DNA from: Taxillus chinensis
Lineage: Eukaryota > Streptophyta > Magnoliopsida > Santalales > Loranthaceae
Assembly: GCA_023512835.1 (NCBI GenBank)
Contig: CM042090.1
Span: 8,415,343-8,479,342 of the forward strand
Direction: 5' to 3'
DNA length: 64,000 nt
Each line of letters begins with the position of its first letter. Positions within the stretch are counted from its first letter, which is position 1. The position numbers and the translations under genes are program-made. The notes beneath the pieces were generated by a model. The model was not told where the DNA came from. It saw nothing but the letters and a program-made list of their open reading frames with translations, and searched no databases. Below, one piece after another: positions 45,942 through 56,477 of the stretch.

Positions 45942-47319
45942 ATGTGTCATAGCTATATATGAAAATGTAAAATAGACATTGTATGCATAATAATATAATA
46001 AAAATAGTTAGTTTAAGAATTAGGGTTTTTATACACAGTTAGGTTTTTTTTGGTTTATATATATATATATATGTGTGTATATGTATATATGTATGATGCG
46101 TTTTCCTTACGGACTATACATTAAAGTGCAAAATGAACAAGGTCCGTAAACCTCATGATGTTATTTAGGCTAATGTAAGTACTAATTTACAATGTCTTTA
46201 TTCACTTATATATATATATATATATATATATAAATGAAATTAGGGTTGTTCATTTTAGCCAATTCGGGTTTAACACTTGCTTGTCCCAAAATTTTGATTT
46301 TTTTTTTGAGCTTGAGTCAGTTGATTGCTAAATCAATATCAGAGCCGTGCTACATATATACCCGTACTACAAATAATAAAATGTTACGAGTGTGCCCTAT
46401 AAGATATACGCTTACTATTTCACGATTTTCAATACACTGCATCGAGGCGTACCTATACTATTTCATCTTATATAATGTCATATTTCATTAAAGTATTCAT
46501 GGTGGAATAGCTAAATGTTTTAGTAAATTTGCCTATATAAAATCTAGCCAATGCTTCAAAGTTTGATATTTAATAAAATTTTTAGTCAATACACATATTT
46601 CGAGCTAAATTTGTGATCAATATTATTCCATGTATGCAAATTTATTGAAACATTTAACTATTACACAGTGAGTGCTCTTACTCACTTTATGACTCATCCC
46701 TTTTTTCCTTCAATCATTTGTTTTTTTCCCCTCTTATCATTCAATGATATGATCAGGGTGCTAAATGAAATTATAATATGAGTTGTTTAATCAAAATCAA
46801 ATGATCATTATTAATTTATTATAATTGTGCTTAGTATATTGTTTTTCTATTTATTAATTATATATATAAAATTTTGATAAATAGAAAAGAAGAGTGGACT
46901 ATAATTACAATCATTTGATTGTGATTAAATGATTATAATCATAGTTATATATATATATATATTAATTATTTTAAATATGATAAGTTTATTTAGAATATGA
47001 ATATTTATTATCTTTTTAAATTTACTTATTTAAAAGTTCGATATGTACGTACATTTTATGAAATTCTTGCTCCTATCGGAAATAGGAATGAGTAGGACTT
47101 TAAACGAGTTGAGTCGAACAATAATGACTCGTTTGGTACGTGGGAAAGAAAAGGAAAGCAATCAGATTGCATTCCTTTTTCACATTAGGTATGAAAATAA
47201 AGGAGGTAATAAAATTCCTTAGGAAATCTTATACCCCCATACAGGGGGAAATTGATTCCCCCATTCCCCCTGGTTTAAAGGTTCCCTTATACTAAACACC
47301 CTTATTTTCTTTTTTTACC

Positions 47320-47351
<32 letters not shown>

Positions 47352-48720
47352 TTTCTAAACACCCCTCCCCCTCTCTCTCGCCCCGCATCCCCTCCCCCTC
47401 CCCCTCCCCGCTGCCGCCCAACCTTCCTCCACCGCCCTCCTCTCCCTCCTCCCCATCCCGGGCCGCCCGTCGCCTAACACCCTCCCTTCCCCGTCGCTCG
47501 GTCCCTCTCCCCGTCTTGCACGACAAGACACCCCCCCCTTTCCGTCACCCGATTCCCCTCCCGGTCCATCGTCGGCCGTCGCCCCGCACACCCCCCTCCC
47601 CGTCGCTTGGTCCCCTTCCCTTGCACGCCCCTAACACCCTCCCCCCGCCGCCCAAACCCTAGCCCCCCGATGCCGCCGCCTAGGTCCAGCCCCACCGCCC
47701 AAACCCCAGCTCCCCGACGCAGCCGCCCAGATCCAGCCCCGCCGCCCCTTGACGCAGAAGACGACGCAGAAGACATAGACGATAATATTAGTTGAGAAGT
47801 AGAAATTTAAAAAATAATTAATTTAAAAAATTAAGGATATTTCAGTAATTTTCTTAATACATTACCTTGCTTGGTTTTGCATACCAAACACAGGCAAGGT
47901 AATCAAAAAATCCATTCCGTTTCCCATATCAATTTCATTCCTTTAATGATTTCATTCCTTCCATTTTTATTCCCGCGTATCAAACGAGCCCTAAGGTGTT
48001 CGAGCTAGGTTTAGTATTATTTTTTAACGAATCAAGCCGAATGTGAACACTAAAGTACCGTGTTCATGTTCGTTCGTTAGTGTTCATGAACATTATTCAT
48101 GAATACACTGACATACTTGTTCGTGGACATTACATTTTTACTTTATTCAAAAACTAAAGATATTTGTTCTTTTAATTATTCATAAACTAAAACACATAAT
48201 TATCTAAAATTTATAAACAAATTAATTTGTTCGTTCGTTTTTTACGAAATCAAAAGGTTTTACGTCTATTGATAATTTGTGAACTAAAATACTAATTATT
48301 CAAAAATTATAAATAAAAATGCTTGTTTATTTATTTGTGAATTCAATTCTTTAATTCGCTTGTTCGTTTGTCCATAAATAACTAGTCGTGAACATTTGTT
48401 AATGAATGTAATTATTGAAGTTCTCAAATATTATTCGTGAATGCATATTCATCTTGTTTATTTATATTCATGAACAATTTTTTTTTCATCTTACATCACT
48501 TCTTTTTAAACAAACAAACATAAACAATATTTGATGGAACCGAATATTAATTTGTTTGTCAATTTTTGATTTATATGCAAAAATCAAAAACAAGTTTAAT
48601 TTGTCAAATATTAATTTGTTTGTCAATGTTTGTCAATTTTCAATTTTTGGTTAATTTGCTTTCACTTGTTTCGTATTCATTCCATGAAATCCTCATGTGG
48701 AGATGGTTTTTTCTCTCAGT
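45942..48720. repeat. AT-rich arm of duplicated unit D
   Basis: Closely matches 30107-32040 but is split by a PIF-type element (47125-47991). It also has a 50-60 base deletion near 48450. No gene. Confidence 0.85.
47125..47991. mobile_element. PIF/Harbinger-type non-autonomous element, unit D
   Basis: TAA target duplications lie at 47122-47124 and 47992-47994. The ends TGACTCGTTTGGTACGTGGG and CCCGCGTATCAAACGAGCCC are inverted repeats. Unit C is uninterrupted at the same place (CAATAAGGTGTTCGAGC, about 31257), which confirms both borders. The interior has a TTTA microsatellite (47322-47352) and a strongly C-rich 47360-47760 without recognisable genes. Confidence 0.9.
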
Positions 48721-48744
48721 TAAATATATTAATTTGGACAACAC

Positions 48745-49248
48745 ATGCATTTCCATCTTTTTTCAAAAAGAAAAACGAAAAGAGAGATAGGAAAAAGTTT
48801 GAAACAATTAATTTCAACAGAGGCGGAAATGATAGTTGAGGAAGCAGATGATATTGCAGAAGTGGTGGAGAAGGTAGCCACAGTGGCAGAGAAGGTAAGT
48901 GCTGACGTGGCAGATGGACTTCCTGAGAAGGGAAAGCTCAAGGATGCTGTCATGTTTGTTGAAAGCGTTTCCAAAGAGACAGCTAAAGATGCCCAGCTCA
49001 CCAAACAATTCATTCACAAGGTATGTAGATACCTAAAAATTCATTCACAAGGTATATATAAACACTATATAATTTCTTAAATTTAATATTTTAAAAAAAC
49101 TGGTGGATTGTGTTTACTATATTTGTATACATAGGTTGAGGACATGAAGCAAGATTTGGACGACCTCCGGAGCATTATGGGTGAGCCCTTCATCCACAGG
49201 ACAACAAAGAAGGAATCTTACGCCAGCGTGAAGGCACTCTCTCAATAA
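48745..49248 (+). CDS. small acidic two-exon hypothetical protein, copy D, altered C-terminus
   Basis: Exon 1 is 48745-49020 and exon 2 is 49135-49248. Exon 1 is identical in protein to copy C. In exon 2 a deletion of about 29 bases after KKES removes the normal stop and fuses the frame to former 3' flank, so the protein ends YASVKALSQ (129 residues). Intron borders are intact; the intron carries a small duplication of ATTCATTCACAAGGTAT. Confidence 0.5.
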
Positions 49249-49979
49249 TTATATATGCAAGAAGAATATAAAGGAAATAGCTAAAGCTAATGATTACTGT
49301 ATAAATTAGAAGCGTAGGCATGTATGGGTGTCATTAACCATCTATCAGTGGGAAATGATGCAAATATGAAAGGTCATTGAAAAAAAAAGAAAAAGAAAAT
49401 GGGATGGACATAAATAAATTGCAAGAATTAGGCAATGATTTAAACTTTTAACTAATCAAGAAATAAAAGAAATATTTCTTATATTTTCACAATTCAATTC
49501 AATTCAATCCCATCACCAACAATTTCTTACTACCCTGGAAATATCAATAACAACCGACTTGTAATTAACTTCAGAAAATTCGAGGATGTCATAATAAATT
49601 ATATCGACGGAATTTTTGGGAAGTCCAAGTTGTGGAGCTAGTGGGGAATTAATCCTGTTGGGTTTGTACCGAAGGCACAGATTTGACTTTTTAATTTGTG
49701 CATCGCTGAAAAATATAATTTTGAATGTGGTCATGAAGGTTGGATTGCTTTGGCATACTTCACGATGAACAGGGGGCATAAATATTACATACATAATGAT
49801 ATAACCAAGAAAATGGAAACAAGAAAAGAAAGGCCTATAAAATCTGTGAGTCCATGGAAAATCTTGTATTTATTTATGTATTAATTTATTGTGTGAGGGT
49901 GGGGAGGGAGGAAGAAGAAACTAGAAAGTGGGGAAGGAAAACAAAACTGTAAGCATTAATATAATACTTCTGGTTGGCA

Positions 49980-50392
49980 GCATTAATGAAAATCAAATGA
50001 TTAGAACGTCCGCAAATATTTTACAAATTCCATTTTGAGCCCATTAAAAATTTTCACACCGAAACGCCCTGCGTCTGATTCGAAATCGGTATTTATTTTA
50101 TCAATTACGTGGTGCAAAAATACTGAGTAGCAAGCAACGTCGCGTAAGGGTCATCAGTTTGCACCATGGAAGCCACTTTGTCATCTCGACTTGTGACTAA
50201 TATTTTACTCCCCGGTGCTCCCACTCCAAATGGGGATCGAAGAGGGGCCCAATCATCAAAGTAGTTCCTGCTCCACACATCGTCCAATACAAGTAGGAAC
50301 CTTTTTCCTCCTACTACTTCCTTGAGTTGAAGTTGATTCAGTCCGCTGGAATCGGAGGCTCGGGAAGTGAATGACTCAACAATATCCCTCAT
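49980..50392 (-). pseudogene. NBS relic of an NLR, unit D
   Basis: It has the MRDI start and kinase-2/RNBS-B motifs of the other relics, with the same 25-base deletion as relic A (after VQTDDP) and an extra small deletion at LNQLQ. RNBS-B here reads KILVTSRDDK, closer to NLR-1. The stem-loop at 50412-50436 has lost two bases in one arm. Confidence 0.86.
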
Positions 50393-50821
50393 GATGCGAC
50401 TTGCATGATGCGACTAATGACTGAAGTCTATTAGTCATTTGGGTAAATGGATTGTGCAGGAAAGGAGGCCGCATTTTTCTCTGCTAGCATAGATGTGTTT
50501 TATTTATTTATTTATTTATTTATTGTTGCTCCTCTACTTGCATTTGGGGCCTTTTGCCTGCTAATTCTTCTAACTGGCCAATATTTCAACTTGGAAAGGG
50601 AAGTTGGAAAATGTTTGAGAATTCTAGCTACCTTAAATATCAAAATATATTCGTTTGTAACAGAAGGTGCTTTTGTCTGGATGGTATTTGTTGTTTTTTT
50701 TTTGTTGTTCTGCTGTGGCTTGCAGATTTTGGGGGGCAGATTCTGTGTTGGAAGCATTTAATAGTTTTTAGGAGGTGCAACTTCCCCAGGCTGCTCTATA
50801 CCGATTCATGGAGCTTCTTTA

Positions 50822-50935
50822 TTACAGATCGTCCTCTCGGGCAGTTCCTCAAACAATGCCCTGGTCTTCCTCGTCTGCCCCAATCTCACATGACAAAAAG
50901 TTACCTATCGGAGAATTCCAGAACGTGACAACTGT
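50822..50935 (-). pseudogene. PPR relic, unit D (short)
   Basis: Only the piece equivalent to RKTRALFEEMPERTICN of unit A remains. A deletion joins it to the 3' flank of the former PPR gene at about 50822. Confidence 0.7.
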
Positions 50936-51266
50936 TTAATGGATTAAAAATGCATTGAATTTTTTTGGTCGAAGAGCCATTTTGGTTTTGGTATATGGTG
51001 ACATTATTAAATCCCATATTATGAAATTTATCATGCCTCCATCAACTATTTTGTGATTGAATTAAATTTGGGAACACCTGTAATTATGTTTATCATCTTA
51101 TAAACATAAGATGATATATATATATATATATATATATTACAAATTGGATGTTACAACATGCAATGGGATAACATGATTAATTGGAAGTTACAAATAAATT
51201 AAAACTAGAGGTTACAAAATATGGCACGATGATGGACCTGTTACCTGTACATCAGGAACGAACTAT

Positions 51267-54200
51267 TCATAATTCTTCTTCGGGGTCAAATATGGAACGA
51301 CGACCGATATCGACATCAGGAATGAACTTGACTTTGGGCCAATATCGTCCTTTATCCCTTGCGAATTCGGGAGCCAACAGCGGACAACCACTGATTTGTA
51401 AATCGAGAAGTGATGGAGGCAGCAACTGGTCTGGGATGGATGTCAAACCTGGGCAATTCCTGATTTCTAAAGTGCGAAGCGATGATGGAGGCAGCAACTG
51501 GTCTGGGATGGATGTCAAACCTGGGCAATCCCAGATCCGTAGTTGTTCGAGAGAGGTGAGTTTTTGAAAGGCCTCCGGGGACAACTTTTTGAAATGCTTT
51601 ATCCATAGAGAAGTTACGGAGGAAGGAAACGGAACACTGAAGAGCTGCTCGTCATTGGGGCCGCTAATTCTAAGCTTTTGTAAGTTGGCGGGGAGTGAGT
51701 TTGGGCCACCCTGTTGAATGGAAAGGAGGCCTGCAGGCCAATCAATAATCTGCAAATTTTTAAGAGCGGAGAGATGGTGGATGGAGATGGATAGTTCCCC
51801 CAAATTCTCGCACTCTACTATCTCCAGTGACTTGAGACGAGGGTATATGCCCTCCGGCAGGGATTTCAGTTTTGGACACTGGCATATGGCTACTGAAGTA
51901 AAAGCAGCGGTGCCTACTAATGACTCCAGATTCATACAACCCCTTATATCAAGTATACGCATTTCATTCCCACACATGGCCATGGATGATGACGGCGACA
52001 GGCACGTGAGCAATTCGCAATCCAAAATGACCAATGATTCCAGGGTGGATGGGAAACAAATCTCCGTGAGGCTGCAACGCTTGATTCTCAACTCCCGAAG
52101 AGAGGTGAGGCTGTGCAAGTCACTCGGCAGCTTCTCCAGCTTACCACATCCCCATAACCTCAATACCTCAAGCCCGCAAGGCAACCCCAGATATTGTTGC
52201 TTCCCCCGCTTCTCTTCATCTTCTTCTTTTTCTGATATATCCGTGTCTCTGTTCGCGCCGTCTTCTTCACCGCGTTGTGGTACTAAGCAAACAAGTTGGC
52301 GGCATCCTTCCACCTCCAAAACACGGAGGGAGTTGAGAAAGTCAGACTTTTGTTTCTCTAAAATTAATCCCCCATCATCCATCTTCCACAATGATGTCAG
52401 TTCTTCACACCCGTGAATCCTCAGCTTTTCAAGTTTCGGCAGCCCCTGCAGAACTACTCCCGGAAGATGCGTGAGCTGTGGAATGCTTGTCATCTCCAAG
52501 GCTGTAAGGGAGCCGAGCATCATCATTTGGGGATGAGCCTCCACCACATCTTTATTACTAATCATCCTTGCTGCAGATCCAACAGCTTCTACCACATCCA
52601 CCTTCTCAATATTCAACCTACTTAACAACGGCAACAATTGACTTGCATCTCCGTCTTCCTTTAAACGCTCCATCAACTCCACTTTGTATTCTCCAATATC
52701 CATCTCTAAGATAGACTTCCTTGGAAGCCCAACCAACAATTCATCACATTTTCTAACTTTTAACTTCTGTAAACTTATCCCATCTGGTAAGCGCCCCAAT
52801 AATTTTGGACAATTTATAAGATGCAACTCTCGCAGACAAGCAAAACGACAGCCGTCACCAGCAGGATACGACCAGATGGACCAATTCTCCATACGCTCAA
52901 ATTTCAAAATCTTCAGTGATGGAAAAGCACCTCTCTCCTTCCCATAAAATTCTTCCCCCGCGCACTCTATACCAGCCATGTTTTCAATTTGAATTTCTTC
53001 CAAAACCGTCAGCTTTCCCAGGGGTGGCAATTCTCTAACTTCATGACAATTCGCTAGCCTTATTACCCTCATTTTTGAGAACCTATCATCCCCAACCCAA
53101 TTAGGGAACAGAAGACCACCGTAGCCACTGATATTTAATTTTTCCAAATGTTTGTGTGGTCGCAACTCCTCCAAGACATGGAAAGAAGGCCCCGTGTCTT
53201 GTAAATCACCATGATCAGGATTCCACTTTAATTCCACCGACCGTAGGCCTTCTTTACTCATTAACATCGCTTCTCCTGCCTCTTTCGAATCACCAACATT
53301 TTCGAGAAATGAGATTGAGATACCCCCTTTGAGATGTGATAAATTCTTCAATTGACCAATGCCTTGCTTCGACGTTTTGCCTACAATGAAATTAGATAGC
53401 TTTTGGAGGCTAGTAAGTTTGCCCATTTCCGCCGGCATGGCAACCAATTTATTTGGACCAGAGCAATTGAGGATCCTTAAATTAACGAGCTTCCTCATTT
53501 GTGTGGGCAATTCCCTAAGCCTCTCACACCCTTGTAATTTCAATGCCTGCAAATTATAAAGACGGCTTGTTGATTCTGGCAATCTTCTAATATCAGTGTG
53601 AGAAAGGTCAACAAGCCTTAGATGTATTAAATCACCGATGTCTTCTGGAAGTTCTCTGACGTTATACCAACTTAAGCAAAGCGTCCGAAGACATTTAAAT
53701 TTCATCAGCAATTCGAGTGGAACATAACTCGTTAACACATGGAGTGTCCGATCAAATGATTGGAATGTCCGCAAATGTATTATTCCTTCAAAGGCCTCAA
53801 ATTCCGCTTTGACCCCTTTAAAATGGCGATATGACGAATAACGAGCTTGTATGGGGTTGTTGTTAGTTATTTTACGCTTCCCATCAAACTTGAAACATGA
53901 CTTACCAGCTACAATTTCAGCCATATCATTAATCAAGTCATGCATCACAAATCGAGACCCATTTTTGGGCGACGGTTGGAAAAGTGATCGAGACACTAAT
54001 TCACGAAAATATTTAGCACCCGTATCCTCTACTTGTTCACCTCCTTCTACCAAACCTTCAGCCATCCACAACAACACCACCTCCTCTTCCCCAAATTCAT
54101 AGTCCTCCGGGAGCACAGAGCAATAGGAAAAACAACGTTTCAAGTGTGGTGGAAGTTCAAAGTAACTCAACATTACAACAGGAAGCATACGACATCCCTC

Positions 54201-55505
54201 TCTTCCTGGAAATTCATCATCTGACAGATCCCATATCCTGCTGCTCAATATATCCGCCCAACCCTGGCCTGGACTTTCACCGCGCAAAAGCCCACCAAGT
54301 AATTTGGCTGTCAACGGAAGGCCTTTGCACTTGTCCAAAATTTTCACACGGAAACGCTCTGCCTCTGATGCGAAAACGGGATTTCTTTTATCAATTACAT
54401 GTTGCAAAAATACTGACCAACAATCATCGGCGGGTAAGGGTCCGGGGCGATGAATTTTCATCCGATCATCAGTTTGCATCATGGAAGCCACTTTGTTGTC
54501 TCGAGTTGTTACTATAATTTTGCTCCCCGGTGCTCCCACTCGAAATTGGGATCGAAGAGGAGCCCAATCATCAAAGTAGTTCCTGGTCCACACATCGTCC
54601 AATACAAGTAGGAACCTTCTTCCTCCTGCTACTTCCTTGAGGTCAGACTGAAGTTTATTCAGCCCGCTGGAATCGGAGGGTCGGGAAGTGAATGACTCAA
54701 GAATATCCCTCATGATTCTGATGAGATCAAAATCGTTTGATACGCAAACCCAGCCATAGATATCAAAAGGACGTGGCTTCTGCTGCTGCTGCTGCTGCTG
54801 AATGGAGTGGAAGACATGACGAGTTAAGGTTGTCTTGCCAATGCCTGGCAAGCCAACAATGGCAATCACCTCCACATTTGCGTCCCCGACGCTTGTTAAC
54901 TGTTCAATTATCATTTCCTTTTCTTGCTCCCTTCCCAACACCTGTGCATCCAACGCCGGGCCTTCTAATTGCCTTCGCAACATTGGCAGTGATGCAGTGG
55001 ATGTATCGTCAATGGCAATCATCTTCATGAGGTTATGCATCTTATGCATCCGTTCAGAAATAGCGTCCAAACGACGGTTGAGCTCATCCACGATCTTTGA
55101 GTACTTGCCAGGAATGAGTATAGAACCAAGATCACGTACCTTTGTAAGAGTAGAAGTAAAGACAGAAATAGAGCTGCTGGTGTTGTTGCGCCTCGCCTCC
55201 TCTTCCTCTTCCTCTTTCTCTTTCTCTTCTTGCATAGCTTTGGTGTTGACTTCGTCCAAGAAGTCATTGGCATCGAAAGTCCACTCCCTGAGTTCCTCCA
55301 ACCACTCCTTAACCCCCCCTGTTTCTGGAACCAGCATTTTCTCAGCACGGGTAATCACTTGGCTAATCATGTCGAAATTCTCTTTCAACTTGTTGAGGCG
55401 GGAACGGATACCTTCTCGCGTCGCGAATTCAACCAGCTTGGGAGAAGCCAGTCTGTCGAACAGCACTTGCAAGAACGCCCCCAGAAATACCTCCGCGACT
55501 GGCAT
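51267..55505 (-). CDS. CC-NBS-LRR disease resistance protein, NLR-D (1412 aa)
   Basis: A single intact exon. The start is placed at MPVAEVFLGAFLQ by comparison with NLR-C; the frame remains open another 128 codons upstream, through what is leader sequence in C. Coiled coil 1-130 is almost identical to NLR-C. P-loop GLPGIGKTT is at 218-226, followed by seven glutamines and KPRP (about 236-246), which replace VSDD before FDIYGWVCV. Kinase-2 LLVLDDVW is near 299-306, GLPL near 395 and MHD near 521. The LRR domain ends with two 24-residue repeats and FDPEEEL. All switch motifs are present, so it is probably a functional intracellular receptor. Confidence 0.92.
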   Translation of the reverse strand: MPVAEVFLGAFLQVLFDRLASPKLVEFATREGIRSRLNKLKENFDMISQVITRAEKMLVPETGGVKEWLEELREWTFDANDFLDEVNTKAMQEEKEKEEEEEEARRNNTSSSISVFTSTLTKVRDLGSILIPGKYSKIVDELNRRLDAISERMHKMHNLMKMIAIDDTSTASLPMLRRQLEGPALDAQVLGREQEKEMIIEQLTSVGDANVEVIAIVGLPGIGKTTLTRHVFHSIQQQQQQQKPRPFDIYGWVCVSNDFDLIRIMRDILESFTSRPSDSSGLNKLQSDLKEVAGGRRFLLVLDDVWTRNYFDDWAPLRSQFRVGAPGSKIIVTTRDNKVASMMQTDDRMKIHRPGPLPADDCWSVFLQHVIDKRNPVFASEAERFRVKILDKCKGLPLTAKLLGGLLRGESPGQGWADILSSRIWDLSDDEFPGREGCRMLPVVMLSYFELPPHLKRCFSYCSVLPEDYEFGEEEVVLLWMAEGLVEGGEQVEDTGAKYFRELVSRSLFQPSPKNGSRFVMHDLINDMAEIVAGKSCFKFDGKRKITNNNPIQARYSSYRHFKGVKAEFEAFEGIIHLRTFQSFDRTLHVLTSYVPLELLMKFKCLRTLCLSWYNVRELPEDIGDLIHLRLVDLSHTDIRRLPESTSRLYNLQALKLQGCERLRELPTQMRKLVNLRILNCSGPNKLVAMPAEMGKLTSLQKLSNFIVGKTSKQGIGQLKNLSHLKGGISISFLENVGDSKEAGEAMLMSKEGLRSVELKWNPDHGDLQDTGPSFHVLEELRPHKHLEKLNISGYGGLLFPNWVGDDRFSKMRVIRLANCHEVRELPPLGKLTVLEEIQIENMAGIECAGEEFYGKERGAFPSLKILKFERMENWSIWSYPAGDGCRFACLRELHLINCPKLLGRLPDGISLQKLKVRKCDELLVGLPRKSILEMDIGEYKVELMERLKEDGDASQLLPLLSRLNIEKVDVVEAVGSAARMISNKDVVEAHPQMMMLGSLTALEMTSIPQLTHLPGVVLQGLPKLEKLRIHGCEELTSLWKMDDGGLILEKQKSDFLNSLRVLEVEGCRQLVCLVPQRGEEDGANRDTDISEKEEDEEKRGKQQYLGLPCGLEVLRLWGCGKLEKLPSDLHSLTSLRELRIKRCSLTEICFPSTLESLVILDCELLTCLSPSSSMAMCGNEMRILDIRGCMNLESLVGTAAFTSVAICQCPKLKSLPEGIYPRLKSLEIVECENLGELSISIHHLSALKNLQIIDWPAGLLSIQQGGPNSLPANLQKLRISGPNDEQLFSVPFPSSVTSLWIKHFKKLSPEAFQKLTSLEQLRIWDCPGLTSIPDQLLPPSSLRTLEIRNCPGLTSIPDQLLPPSLLDLQISGCPLLAPEFARDKGRYWPKVKFIPDVDIGRRSIFDPEEEL
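54780..54800 (-). repeat. CAG repeat encoding seven glutamines in NLR-D
   Basis: Seven CTG units on the + strand lie between the P-loop and RNBS-A; they are absent from NLR-1, NLR-C and the relics. Confidence 0.95.
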
Positions 55506-56102
55506 GTTGGGATCTTCTGCTTGTTTGTGTTGTGTTACTAATTTTGGTGCGAGTGGGAGTGGAAGAAAGAAAGATATGTGGGCAAAAACCTTGGGTAGTG
55601 GTTGATTACAAAGTAATGGGTTGTGGAAGAATGAATGATTGAATGAAAAACAGAGCAGGCCCACCGACAAAGAATTGGCCCAGTGTCGCGGGTATAGACG
55701 AAGATAGCCGCCGCGTTGGACTCTACTACCCAGCTGTTTCGATGTGAAACGAAACGCGTTGGACTCTACTACCCGGCTGTTTCGCTTATTATTATTATTA
55801 TTGCATAAATTTGGGGGTCTAATCGCGGGCCGTGGATCCAAAACCCCACCACGGAGACTGAGTACAGAGTAGCTCGCTTTCTGTCTCATCTCCCCTAAAA
55901 GTAAAAGTAATGGCTGTGGAGGAATGAATGATTGAACGAAAAGCTTAAGTTAGAGCTGGAATGCTAACGCAAATATTTGCATATGCAATGGGTGATTCAG
56001 AAAGCTTTATGCTCAAACGGCGTGTGTGTGTGGGGCAAAAGATTTGGTCAGACCTGGAATGCTAATGCAAATATTTGTATATGCAATGGATGATTCAGAA
56101 AG
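55506..56102 (-). promoter_or_regulatory. 5' leader and putative promoter of NLR-D
   Basis: Almost identical to 39921-40482, with both pairs of direct repeats. The two ~47-base copies starting GGAATGCTAA are farther apart here (55959 and 56058) because of about 40 extra bases (GGCGTGTGTGTGTGG region). The copia insertion lies about 170 bases farther upstream. Confidence 0.5.
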
Positions 56103-56269
56103 TCCTATGCTCAAACGGTTAACTTTACTTTATCGGGTGATTCATAAAATGTTGGGATAAGATAGGCACTCATCTGTGACTCTTAGGTTTCGAAGGGTGT
56201 TTGGAGTTTTTTTTTTTTTTTTTTTTGTTCAAGAACATAGAGTTGTTATTATTATTATTGGACTCAACT

Positions 56270-56399
56270 TATTAGAGACAGTAGGGGCAGTATTGTAATT
56301 GCCCAAAGTTGGGTCCTTACACGATACAAATAAGCCACCACACTTCTGTAATAGACGCATTCAAAATAATGAAATTCTTCTTTCTTTTGTCTTATTATA
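56270..56399 (+). repeat. copia 5' LTR
   Basis: Starts TATTAGAGACAGTAGGGGC and ends near TTATTATA. It matches 60837-60967. Confidence 0.85.
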
Positions 56400-56477
56400 C
56401 AACGGAATAACAACCTTTTGGTTCTGCATCGTCGTCTTCACCTTCATCTTCCTCGCAAGCCAATTCTGACGACCATC

